Source: Bacteroidota bacterium (GTDB taxonomy: Bacteria > Bacteroidota > Bacteroidia > Flavobacteriales > Weeksellaceae). Taken from it: a stretch of 12,639 bases of DNA. Location of the stretch: assembly GCA_023426625.1 (NCBI GenBank), contig JAFAAJ010000096.1:1-12639 (forward strand). The letters run 5' to 3'. Below the pieces are notes generated by a model, which saw only the letters and a list, made by a program, of their open reading frames with translations, did not search any database and was not told the origin of the DNA. Shown here piece by piece: positions 1 to 6,285 of this stretch (its first letter is position 1; the number at the start of each line of letters is the position of its first letter). The translations under genes were made by a program, and so were the position numbers.

Positions 1-2
1 AG

Positions 3-572
3 TTTTTTGTTTTGTCTCTCTTTTCAACGGCATTTCTATCTTTCACTCCTGTTAAAAAGAAGTATATTGTAATTGATGCCGGACATGGAGGAAACGATTT
101 GGGTGCTACTCATGGTGATTTTTCAGAAAAGCAGATCGTCTTAGATATTGCTGAGCAGATTCACGAGATCAATGAAATCCAGGAAAAATATGAGGTTTTC
201 TTAACCAGAACTTCAGATGAATTCCGAACTCTTACAGATAGGATCAACAAGATCAACGAACTAAGTCCTGTTATGGTAATTTCCCTACATGTTAACACTA
301 CTCCGGAAAAAGAAACTTCCAGGCAAGGACATGAAATTTATGTTCAGGCTTCCGAAGAATCTAAAAGCATTGCTTCAAAGATGACGCAAAAATTAGGGGA
401 TTGTACAATTACCGAGCGTAATAACCTGCACATTTTAAAAGAAACCAAAGCTCCTGCTGTTTTAGTAGAGCTTGGCTACATCAACAACGTAAAAGACAGA
501 AAATATTTAACCAGCGAAAGCGGTCAGAAAGAAATCGCACAAAAATTCGTGGAGTTCTTCAACGAATATTAA
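3..572 (+). CDS. N-acetylmuramoyl-L-alanine amidase (Amidase_3), 5' partial
   Basis: This is a zinc-dependent peptidoglycan amidase, which cleaves the bond between N-acetylmuramic acid and the L-alanine of the stem peptide in the periplasm. The reading frame is open to the left edge, so the true start lies outside the window; the TTG at 12 is only an internal leucine codon of what looks like a signal peptide (hydrophobic stretch ending near SFTP). Numbering from the TTG at 12, the expected zinc ligands are H25 (in DAGHGG), E39 (in FSEKQ) and H93 (in SLHVN), and the catalytic glutamate is E153 (in VELGYI). The catalytic domain runs from about residue 18 to the C-terminus (186), a compact single-domain form with no SPOR or LysM domain after it. 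It converges on the minus-strand class IV gene, with a terminator between them. Family assignment is firm; the cellular substrate context (division or recycling) cannot be told. Confidence 0.9.
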   Translation, partial: FFVLSLFSTAFLSFTPVKKKYIVIDAGHGGNDLGATHGDFSEKQIVLDIAEQIHEINEIQEKYEVFLTRTSDEFRTLTDRINKINELSPVMVISLHVNTTPEKETSRQGHEIYVQASEESKSIASKMTQKLGDCTITERNNLHILKETKAPAVLVELGYINNVKDRKYLTSESGQKEIAQKFVEFFNEY

Positions 573-609
573 GATACAAACACAACACAATTTCTGATTT
601 ACTCAGATA

Positions 610-653
610 AAACCCGGTAAAGGACTTTTGGAACTTTGTTGTTTACCGGGTTT
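610..653. terminator. Bidirectional intrinsic terminator between converging genes
   Basis: A perfect 12-bp inverted repeat (AAACCCGGTAAA at 610-621 and TTTACCGGGTTT at 642-653) encloses a 20-base loop. It lies between the amidase stop (572) and the stop of the minus-strand class IV gene (664). The T tract is stronger on the minus-strand reading (GGGTTTTATC). Confidence 0.75.
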
Positions 654-663
654 GTCAATTTTA

Positions 664-1473
664 TTAAAAACTGTTCTTCCAGCTTTCCACCATTTCTTTG
701 AAACGGGTACTCCCGAAAGTCTTGTTTCTTATCTTACCTACACAAAATATGCCTTTCTCGTCAGAGATCATTAAAATCTCTTCAGCTTTTTGGGATTCAA
801 ACGCAATAATCTCGTGTTCCTGGATATCCGCAAGGTTATTTTTATGCAGGAAAGTCACAAAATTTTCCATTAAAGGAGAAATGTAAGCTCCTTCTGATTG
901 TTTCGGAACTTTGATGATATCTCCTTCAAGAAACAACAGATTCCCCGAAGTGGAACGCGCTATTCTTTTATTCGGATTAAGCAAAATAACATCATCAAGA
1001 TCATTTTCTTCAGCGTAAATACCTCCATAGATATTTTCCGGACAATGCACTCTGATATTGCTTAATAAGTTATTGTTGACATTGATTTCCTTGATCAGAT
1101 CCAACTCCAACGATCTTGCATGTACCTCAAGAACATCATCCATTTTTGTAACTTCATAGAAGTAAGAAACTGATGATTTTGCAAGGGTAATCCCATCCGA
1201 ATTCCTGAATACCTGAAAATTAATGATCCCGTTCTCTATTCCCTTTCCTTCAATGATTTCTTTTTGAAAAAGAGACTGAAAAAATTCCAGCGTGTAAGTT
1301 AAAGGGATGTTCATTCTCATTTTCCTCATGGAAGCCATCAAGAAGAAATAGCATTCCTCATCCATGATAAGCTTAGCATTTCTTATGAAGAATGAAACTT
1401 TTATGGTATCCCCCAATAAAAATGCTCTGTTCGTCACCTGTAATCCGTCTGATGTAAAATATTGATTTTCCAA
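664..1473 (-). CDS. Class IV aminotransferase-fold protein, probably catalytically degenerate
   Basis: The 269-residue protein follows the fold-type IV PLP enzymes (IlvE, PabC, D-amino acid transaminase) along its whole length: NRAFLLGD near residues 15-22, a GNLLF segment at 177-181, the EGAYISPLMENF helix at 194-205 and AEEILMISD at 230-238. Key residues differ. The family's Ile-Lys motif carrying the Schiff-base lysine aligns with I140-R141 in LLSNIRVH, and the glutamate that contacts the PLP ring nitrogen, five residues before the N of the GNLF segment, aligns with R173 in ARSTSGN. The usual GDxVFET element reads GDTIKVSF. K128 is the nearest lysine but sits 13 residues too early. These alignments were made by eye and from memory. 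There is no in-frame ATG before residue 37: the frame goes from a TAA at 1492-1494 to a TTG at 1473, which is therefore the likely start. The gene follows the START-like gene by 81 bases, with a hairpin between. Fold assignment is good; enzymatic function is doubtful. Confidence 0.75.
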   Translation of the reverse strand: MENQYFTSDGLQVTNRAFLLGDTIKVSFFIRNAKLIMDEECYFFLMASMRKMRMNIPLTYTLEFFQSLFQKEIIEGKGIENGIINFQVFRNSDGITLAKSSVSYFYEVTKMDDVLEVHARSLELDLIKEINVNNNLLSNIRVHCPENIYGGIYAEENDLDDVILLNPNKRIARSTSGNLLFLEGDIIKVPKQSEGAYISPLMENFVTFLHKNNLADIQEHEIIAFESQKAEEILMISDEKGIFCVGKIRNKTFGSTRFKEMVESWKNSF

Positions 1474-1495
1474 TGTCTGATTTTGATTGATTTAT

Positions 1496-1524
1496 AAAAA
1501 AATAATGAACGATAAATCGTTCAT
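1496..1524 (-). terminator. Palindromic hairpin with T tract between START-like and class IV genes
   Basis: ATGAACGAT at 1505-1513 and ATCGTTCAT at 1516-1524 form a perfect inverted repeat separated by two bases. On the minus strand it is followed by TA and seven T, as in an intrinsic terminator placed after the START-like gene. The stem is AT-rich and the arrangement is symmetric, so it could instead be an operator or an attenuator for the class IV gene that begins 23 bases further on. Confidence 0.5.
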
Positions 1525-1554
1525 CAGTTTTAAGTATTTAAAGTACAGTCATCA

Positions 1555-1941
1555 TTATGCTGCACCTAATTTTATTCTGAGATTCTCGATAAGGTTTTCC
1601 CAGTACATTGCATTTTCTTCTTCATCACCCTCCTCACAGAAGTCTGTAATATTCAAGGACAGGTCTTCTGTAATATCATCTATAACGATAGTCATTTCAA
1701 AGAAGTTCTTGGTTCCTTCATCCTCTTCCCATCTAAAACGCACGAAACCTTCAGGTTTATATCTGATCAAAGTTGCCTTCTCAGCAGGCCCTCCTCCCCA
1801 ACTAAAATAAAAGTCATCTCCTTTCTCTACCACCTCATCCGCAAACCATTCTGACAATCCCTCCGCAGTTGCCAGATATTCGTATAAAATTTCTGAAAGA
1901 CAATGCATTGGAAATTCGTAATGGACTTTATGTTTCGCCAT
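1555..1941 (-). CDS. START-like / SRPBCC-fold domain protein
   Basis: This is a small (128 aa) cytoplasmic protein with no signal peptide or membrane segment, whose sequence resembles the START-like proteins common in Bacteroidota, members of the SRPBCC helix-grip superfamily with a ligand-binding cavity. Visible marks are the N-terminal strand KHKVHYEF, the AEGLSEWFADEV motif (26-37) typical of AHSA1/START-like folds, the FSWGGGPAEKATL segment (46-58), a strand FVRFRWEEDEGT (66-77) and a C-terminal helix (AMYWENLIENLRIKL, 111-125). Start choice: ATG at 1941; an in-frame TTG at 1968 would add nine charged residues and is less likely. Upstream on the minus strand there is a TTTG and, about 20 bases later, a loose match to a TAnnTTTG box overlapping the TTG. 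It is followed by the class IV gene. Its ligand and role are unknown. Confidence 0.8.
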   Translation of the reverse strand: MAKHKVHYEFPMHCLSEILYEYLATAEGLSEWFADEVVEKGDDFYFSWGGGPAEKATLIRYKPEGFVRFRWEEDEGTKNFFEMTIVIDDITEDLSLNITDFCEEGDEEENAMYWENLIENLRIKLGAA

Positions 1942-2098
1942 ATAATCTTTATTTTTATCGTCCCGCAATATATAAATTAATTTTTTTATTACACAAAAAT
2001 GTATTTATTTTTTTATATAATATGCATGATATTTATCAGAATATTCAAAAGAACGCCGGTGTACTTTTTGAAGTTAAAAATTCACCCAAAATATTACG

Positions 2099-2125
2099 AA
2101 AAGCTCTCCCGACGGGAGAGCTTTT
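2099..2125. terminator. Strong intrinsic terminator after the class III aminotransferase
   Basis: AAAAGCTCTCCCG (2099-2111) and CGGGAGAGCTTTT (2113-2125) are perfectly complementary around a single base, giving a GC-rich stem flanked by A and T runs. It starts two bases past the stop codon of the minus-strand aminotransferase (2128) and can work in both directions. Confidence 0.85.
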
Positions 2126-2127
2126 GA

Positions 2128-3309
2128 TTAATTTTCATTCAATACATCCAGTATGATCTGACATCCTTTTCGGATCTCGTCTAAAGAAATCGTCAATGGC
2201 GGAGAAATTCGTAAGTATTCATTTCTATACAGTTGCCAGAAAACAATCAAACCTTTTTCCATACATTTCTTAGCGACGTCCAGCGTATATTCAGGAGCTC
2301 CCAGATTAACCGCCAACATCAGTCCTTTTCCGTTAATATTTTTTATTTTAGGATGTACCAAAAGCTCTCTGAAGAGTTTTTCCTTTTCCTCAACCTGATT
2401 CATTAAGCCGCTTTCTAAAACTTCTTTCAGCGTAGCATGGCAGGAAGCAGCGATCAGAGGATTTCCTCCGAAAGTCGTAATGTGTCCCAGCTTAGGTGAG
2501 TGAGCGAGTGTTTCCATGATATTAGCGGAACTCATAAATGCTCCTACCGGAACTCCTCCTCCCATTCCTTTTCCCATAACCAGAATATCCGGTACGATCC
2601 CAAAATGTTCAAAAGAAAATAGTTTTCCGGTTCTCCCGAATCCGGGCTGAATTTCATCAAGAATCAAAAGCGCACCTACTTCTTCGCATCTCTTTTTCAG
2701 CTTTTTTAGATAATCCTGTTGCGGAACTAAAAAACCTGCCGCTCCCTGAATCGTTTCTAAAATTACACATGCTGTTTTTTCAGTGATCTTATCGAAATCT
2801 TTTTCATTATTGAATTCAATAAAGCTTACCATCGGAAGCAAAGGCCGGAACTCTCTTTTATGGTTTTCATTTCCTGAAACACTCAGTGCTCCGTGCGTAT
2901 TACCGTGATAGGAGTTTTTAAAGGAAACTATTTCTTCTCTTCCGGTATATCTTTTGGCTAATTTCAGACTACCATCAATGGCTTCTGCTCCACTATTCAC
3001 CAGATAAGTAATCTCTAGAGGGTCAGGAGTGGCTTCCGCCAATAGTTTACATAAGGCAACCGGTTTTTCCTGTGCATATTCACCATAGACCATCACATGA
3101 AGATATTTATCAGCCTGCTCTTTAATGGCATTTACCACTTTAGGATGTGAGTGTCCTAAAGTATTGGCAGACACTCCAGCTACGAAATCCAAATATTCCC
3201 TGCCATCTTTTCCATAAATATAGCTTCCCTGTGCTTTCTCAACTTCAAAACCTGCCGCAAATTTTGTGGTCTGCGCCTGATATATAAAAAAATCTTTTTG
3301 CAATTCCAT
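2128..3309 (-). CDS. Class III PLP-dependent aminotransferase (acetylornithine/ornithine transaminase type)
   Basis: This is a cytoplasmic fold-type I transaminase of class III (the ArgD, RocD, GabT family), often labelled 'aspartate aminotransferase family protein'. Numbering from the ATG at 3309 (393 aa), the phosphate-binding NSGAEA is at 105-110, YHGNT at 134-138, E185 in the LETIQG segment, the PLP ring-nitrogen aspartate in LILDEIQPGFGRTG is D218, the Schiff-base lysine in VMGKGMGGG is K247, and TTFGG is at 278-282. All catalytic positions are intact and the length is normal for the family. An ATG at 3342 in the same frame would add 11 residues (MFFSFAEIFTE), but the proposed -7 box at 3327-3334 lies inside that extension, and MELQKDFF fits the usual beginning of the domain. 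The gene is monocistronic, bounded by terminators at 2099-2125 and 3374-3405. The amino donor and acceptor cannot be deduced; no arginine or lysine biosynthesis genes are next to it. Confidence 0.88.
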   Translation of the reverse strand: MELQKDFFIYQAQTTKFAAGFEVEKAQGSYIYGKDGREYLDFVAGVSANTLGHSHPKVVNAIKEQADKYLHVMVYGEYAQEKPVALCKLLAEATPDPLEITYLVNSGAEAIDGSLKLAKRYTGREEIVSFKNSYHGNTHGALSVSGNENHKREFRPLLPMVSFIEFNNEKDFDKITEKTACVILETIQGAAGFLVPQQDYLKKLKKRCEEVGALLILDEIQPGFGRTGKLFSFEHFGIVPDILVMGKGMGGGVPVGAFMSSANIMETLAHSPKLGHITTFGGNPLIAASCHATLKEVLESGLMNQVEEKEKLFRELLVHPKIKNINGKGLMLAVNLGAPEYTLDVAKKCMEKGLIVFWQLYRNEYLRISPPLTISLDEIRKGCQIILDVLNEN

Positions 3310-3326
3310 TTCTGTGAAAATTTCAG

Positions 3327-3358
3327 CAAAGCTAAAAAACATTCACCAAACGCCGAAA
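3327..3358 (-). promoter_or_regulatory. Flavobacterial-type promoter for the class III aminotransferase
   Basis: On the minus strand, TTTC (3358-3355), a 20-base spacer and TAGCTTTG (3334-3327) match the Bacteroidota sigma-A pattern TTTG-N19-21-TAnnTTTG with one mismatch. The box ends 17 bases before the ATG at 3309, which supports that start. Confidence 0.5.
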
Positions 3359-3373
3359 TTATCCCGATAGATT

Positions 3374-3405
3374 AAAAAAATCGCCTCTGATAAAAACCAG
3401 AGACG
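3374..3405 (-). terminator. Intrinsic terminator of the secreted-paralogue operon
   Basis: On the minus strand CGTCTCTG, an eight-base loop and CAGAGGCG form an 8-bp stem (one G-U pair in RNA), followed by A and seven T (3380-3374). It lies 30 bases after the stop of the last operon gene (3436) and before the aminotransferase promoter, so the two units are insulated. Confidence 0.85.
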
Positions 3406-3435
3406 ACTCACCAAATCACAAAAATAATACTGTTT

Positions 3436-4212
3436 TTACAGTACCTTTTCTATTGTAACATAACTGTTATTTGTCACCGTATATGAAGTTGTCCCTCCAA
3501 TTTCCGAAATCGCCTCTAAGGTTATATACTGCCCCTGAACTGCGTATACAGAGAAATCTAAATTGATCTTACGTTGTGTACCATCAAAATTCACTGTACT
3601 TTCCAGCAATTGGAAACGCTTCACATCATTTACATATAAACTTGCTCCTAATCTGTTGCTGAAAGATCCGGCAGGCCCTGTAAAACTCAGGCTTAAATTT
3701 ATTCTGTATAATCCAGTTTGTCGGATATATAATCTGTTAAGATCCGCGCCAGAAGTTGGCACATTGGTTTTAAATTTTAAAGGATCTGCTAAAAAATTAG
3801 ACTTATCAATTAAAGAATTAATGGGTAACATAACCGATCCTGAAGTAGTTGAAACCGCATTCAACTGAAATCTTGAAATATTATCAGATTCTACTTCAAA
3901 AGCTTTACTCCATACTAGGCCGTCAAAAACCATTGCCTGTCCCGTACTTTTTACAAATAGGAGCATTCCCCTCAATTCTTCGATTCTTGTCGCGGGCGCA
4001 TTTGCTCCGGTGTAAGGAAGATCGGTTTCCGTTTCCACGGCCGGAAGTCCAAATCCTTTTACTCCAGATGCTTCGCTGGCATTGGTAATATACATCATGA
4101 CCTGGTCATTTCCATTCGCATTGAAATTGGAGCTTGGGCTATTGGTAAAGTTCACCTGTGCATCATAGCTGTTCAATATAAACAACAATATGCAGAATAT
4201 ATATTTTTTCAT
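3436..4212 (-). CDS. Secreted protein with C1q/TNF-like C-terminal domain, paralogue 3 of 3
   Basis: I do not recognise a named family. The 258-residue protein has a Sec signal peptide (hydrophobic YIFCILLFILNSY, likely cleavage at DA|QV near 18/19). The N-terminal part contains GFGLPAVETETDLP (53-66), in the style of flavobacterial 'RGxLLPR' wall or fibre modules, then GMLLFVKSTG...FDGLVW (82-101), the G-DG-x-x-W module shared with its two neighbours. The C-terminal half (about 158-258) is beta-rich, with TGLYRINLSLSF (166-177), GQYITLEAI (227-235) and a final strand SYVTIEKVL, resembling a C1q/TNF-type jelly roll. The mature protein has no cysteine. There is no lipobox and no type IX sorting domain. 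It is the last gene of the operon: the ATG follows the previous stop by one base (TAA G ATG), so translation is probably coupled, and a terminator follows. Export is well supported; the jelly-roll fold is inference. Confidence 0.8.
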   Translation of the reverse strand: MKKYIFCILLFILNSYDAQVNFTNSPSSNFNANGNDQVMMYITNASEASGVKGFGLPAVETETDLPYTGANAPATRIEELRGMLLFVKSTGQAMVFDGLVWSKAFEVESDNISRFQLNAVSTTSGSVMLPINSLIDKSNFLADPLKFKTNVPTSGADLNRLYIRQTGLYRINLSLSFTGPAGSFSNRLGASLYVNDVKRFQLLESTVNFDGTQRKINLDFSVYAVQGQYITLEAISEIGGTTSYTVTNNSYVTIEKVL

Positions 4213-4213
4213 C

Positions 4214-5041
4214 TTAATAAGCTTTTATTAAACGAGCGGCAATGTAGGAATTTATGCTATTGGTATCTGTACTGTACCCGGCAAGAGCACCTCCTGATAG
4301 TGCATTGGAACTGATCTCCGGAACCACTCTGAGTTCCGCACCGGCTGGTAAAGAGATCGTTTGTGAGAAACTGGATGTCTTATTGCCTCCTGTATCTACT
4401 ATGAAAACAATGGAATAATTCGTTTTTGAAACTACTGTTTCCCAATTGGATGCAGCAGTATATTTTACCTGCAGGGTTAGTTTAAATTCTGTAATTCCCG
4501 CCTGAAAGCCGAAACTTCCCCCTGTAAAACCTAAAGACACTCCAATGTCATAAATCCCACTCTGTTTTATTGTAACCGTACTGGCATTTTTCAGTAATAA
4601 ATTATCCACCAAAACCTGGCTTTTATTGTCTGCTGCAAGGAAATTAGGGGTGTTTCCTGCAAAACAAAATCCTATTCCAAATGAAAGACAAGGAATACTA
4701 ATACCGGAAGAAATTCCTAATCTCGATGCTTTAGACTGATAAATTCCCTGTAATTGTCTTGAGGGATTCCAAGCGTATCCATCGTATTTATAATACTGAT
4801 CATCGGCTTTATTGTAAATCAGCCCTCCTACCAAATTAGGATAATCATCAAAGAGATCCGGTGCCGATGCATTGTATTTCGGGAATGAAGTGTTTTTATC
4901 TGCATACGGAAGTATAACTCCCTTAGTTCCGTCCTTTATTTTCAATATGTTTGTCTGGCTGCCACTGTTTGTACCAATAGCTACCTGAGCAAAAACAGAA
5001 TATTGAAAGAGTGCCATGATAATTATTGAAATCTTTTTCAT
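4214..5041 (-). CDS. Secreted protein with C1q/TNF-like C-terminal domain, paralogue 2 of 3
   Basis: Numbering from the ATG at 5041, this is a 275-residue exported protein; the frame extends 15 residues upstream to 5086, but that part overlaps the preceding gene, and MKKISIIIMALFQYSVFAQ is a normal Sec signal peptide (cleavage near 18/19). It then has VAIGTNSG (20-27) and GVILPYADK (41-49), the beginning typical of flavobacterial exported repeat-fibre proteins, and GGLIYNKADDQYYKYDGYAW (72-91), the module shared with both neighbours. A region with two cysteines (C118, C126) links to the C-terminal beta-rich domain: SGIYDIGVSLGFTGG (161-175), LPAGAELRVV (231-240) and NSYIAARLIKAY (264-275). 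The strand GIYDIGVSLGFTG aligns closely with GLYRINLSLSFTG of paralogue 3, so these two are the closest pair. The ATG follows the stop of paralogue 1 by one base (TAG G ATG). Function is unknown. Confidence 0.8.
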   Translation of the reverse strand: MKKISIIIMALFQYSVFAQVAIGTNSGSQTNILKIKDGTKGVILPYADKNTSFPKYNASAPDLFDDYPNLVGGLIYNKADDQYYKYDGYAWNPSRQLQGIYQSKASRLGISSGISIPCLSFGIGFCFAGNTPNFLAADNKSQVLVDNLLLKNASTVTIKQSGIYDIGVSLGFTGGSFGFQAGITEFKLTLQVKYTAASNWETVVSKTNYSIVFIVDTGGNKTSSFSQTISLPAGAELRVVPEISSNALSGGALAGYSTDTNSINSYIAARLIKAY

Positions 5042-5042
5042 C

Positions 5043-5951
5043 CTACTGCATATTAATTTTTTCAACAATAATCTCTGACACTGCATTTCCTGAATTGCTT
5101 ATTGCAAAATGCATATTATTTCCTCCCAATGCTCCAGAACACACACCAGTACCAATATTCTGGGTGCCTGAAAGTGTCAATCTCAGTTTATCTCCTGCAT
5201 TAAAAACCCCAACATAGGTAAACGCTAAAGACTGTCCTACATCAATGGAACCCGGAGCAAGTGTTCCTACCGACAGTGCTCCTGATGTGGAACTGCTTGC
5301 CGTATTATTAATAGGTCTCCATGTAGGATCTGCTGTAGTACTCAATTCTAAATTAAGCCTCGACTGAAGGTTGATCGTAACTCCCAGACAAAGAGGCGTA
5401 CTGATATCTATCGCACCACTTTTAAAGGAAATTTTATACAGTCCCCGTGTATTAATGTTAATAACATTGCTGGTAGCAGCGGCTAAGGAAACGTTTGAAG
5501 AAATTTCATTAAAACTTGGACTAGCGGATGTGAAATTAATGTTTGCCGCACTGCAGTTTTTCACTGTAAATCCGCAAGCCAATCCACAAGTACCACAGCT
5601 GGATGTCACTGTTCCGGTACGCACAAAACGAGCCATTTTGTTATTCTTCATAACGGTAACGATGGGATCGGAGATCTTCCAGGTAGTCCCATCATTCTGA
5701 ACAATACTTCCTATTTCTCTGTTGAAGATCACTGAACCCTGTGTTCCTACACCGGTTGTACCATTGGCGGACGCAGGAAGTACGGAAGCCTGATTCGCTC
5801 GTGGTAATCGGGCAGCAAAATTATCCTGCTTTACATGTAATAGTGTTCTTGAGTCAGGTCTAAAGGACATATCTTTAGAAATCCCAACCTGTGCATTGAT
5901 TTTGAGACCATAGTAGATCATAAAAATCAAGAAAATAATTTTTAGTTTCAT
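5043..5951 (-). CDS. Secreted protein with C1q/TNF-like C-terminal domain, paralogue 1 of 3 (operon lead)
   Basis: The first gene of the operon encodes 302 residues with a Sec signal peptide (MKLKIIFLIFMIYYGLKINA, cleavage A20/Q21) followed by QVGIS. The shared module is QGSVIFNREIGSIVQNDGTTW (71-91). An insertion then carries four closely spaced cysteines (C119, C122, C126, C133), and two more lie in the C-terminal domain (C188, C271), so up to three disulfides are possible in the mature protein; its partners have two and none. The C-terminal domain has the paralogous RGLYKISFKSGA (169-180), FNAGDKLRLTLSG (250-262) and VSEIIVEKI (291-299), consistent with a C1q/TNF-like jelly roll. It lacks a lipobox, LPxTG or type IX sorting domain, so surface attachment is not evident. 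A 240-base AT-rich leader precedes it. No function is assigned; a role as an adhesive or structural surface protein is a guess. Confidence 0.8.
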   Translation of the reverse strand: MKLKIIFLIFMIYYGLKINAQVGISKDMSFRPDSRTLLHVKQDNFAARLPRANQASVLPASANGTTGVGTQGSVIFNREIGSIVQNDGTTWKISDPIVTVMKNNKMARFVRTGTVTSSCGTCGLACGFTVKNCSAANINFTSASPSFNEISSNVSLAAATSNVININTRGLYKISFKSGAIDISTPLCLGVTINLQSRLNLELSTTADPTWRPINNTASSSTSGALSVGTLAPGSIDVGQSLAFTYVGVFNAGDKLRLTLSGTQNIGTGVCSGALGGNNMHFAISNSGNAVSEIIVEKINMQ

Positions 5952-6191
5952 TGTGTTTTAAATTTGTGTTTTTATTTCTTGATTCCGTAAATATAGCTAT
6001 TAACTAAGGCTTACATTTAAAATTTTTACAATGTAATGCATAATAAATTTAAATACTATTAAAATTGCAGAAAATTATTAATTAACTTCATATCTGCTCA
6101 TTATGTATTCATATAGAATTATTTAAATACAAAATATATCGGGTAAAAAATAATGTTAGAAAGTAAACAAAAATATACTGCTTTTAATCAA
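5952..6191. other. AT-rich intergenic leader of the secreted-paralogue operon
   Basis: About 240 bases without a plausible ORF (334 bases between genes if the adjoining ostA terminator and tail are counted). It should contain the operon promoter. The nearest candidate to the start is TATATTTA on the minus strand around 5990-5997, one mismatch from TAnnTTTG and about 40 bases before the ATG. An exact match, TATTTTTG (6175-6168), lies about 215 bases upstream and has no TTTG at the proper spacing. I see no tRNA, riboswitch or other conserved structure. Confidence 0.4.
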
Positions 6192-6232
6192 AAAAAGTCA
6201 CCATTTCTATCAATTTGAAATGGTGACTTTTT
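6192..6232. terminator. Bidirectional intrinsic terminator after ostA
   Basis: AAAAAGTCACCATTTC (6192-6207) and GAAATGGTGACTTTTT (6217-6232) form a perfect 16-bp stem with a nine-base loop and A/T runs at its base. It lies 54 bases past the ostA stop and upstream of the secreted-paralogue operon. Confidence 0.9.
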
Positions 6233-6285
6233 CATTTAATAAAATATTAATCTAAATTTAATTAATATTCAATAAATAGTGATTT

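Noticed and set aside
2023..2156. Plus-strand ORF of about 44 codons beginning MHDIYQNIQ
   Set aside because: It runs straight through the strong terminator at 2099-2125 and into the antisense of the aminotransferase C-terminus; no promoter or ribosome site is seen.
3428..3443. Small inverted repeat TACTGT/ACAGTA across the stop codon of paralogue 3
   Set aside because: Six-bp AT-rich stem; the true terminator is the better hairpin at 3374-3405.
4214..5086. Longer start for paralogue 2 (15 extra residues beginning MQCQRLLL)
   Set aside because: Overlaps the preceding gene and would bury the signal peptide; the ATG at 5041 follows the stop by one base and gives a normal Sec signal.
5371..5700. 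Plus-strand ORF of 109 codons antisense to the lead secreted paralogue
   Set aside because: It is a shadow of a well-supported gene with signal peptide and paralogues; its own composition is not protein-like.
3436..5951. Type IX secretion C-terminal sorting domain in the secreted paralogues
   Set aside because: The C-termini (…IEKVL, …ARLIKAY, …IVEKINMQ) lack the conserved sorting-domain pattern and look like the last strand of the beta domain.
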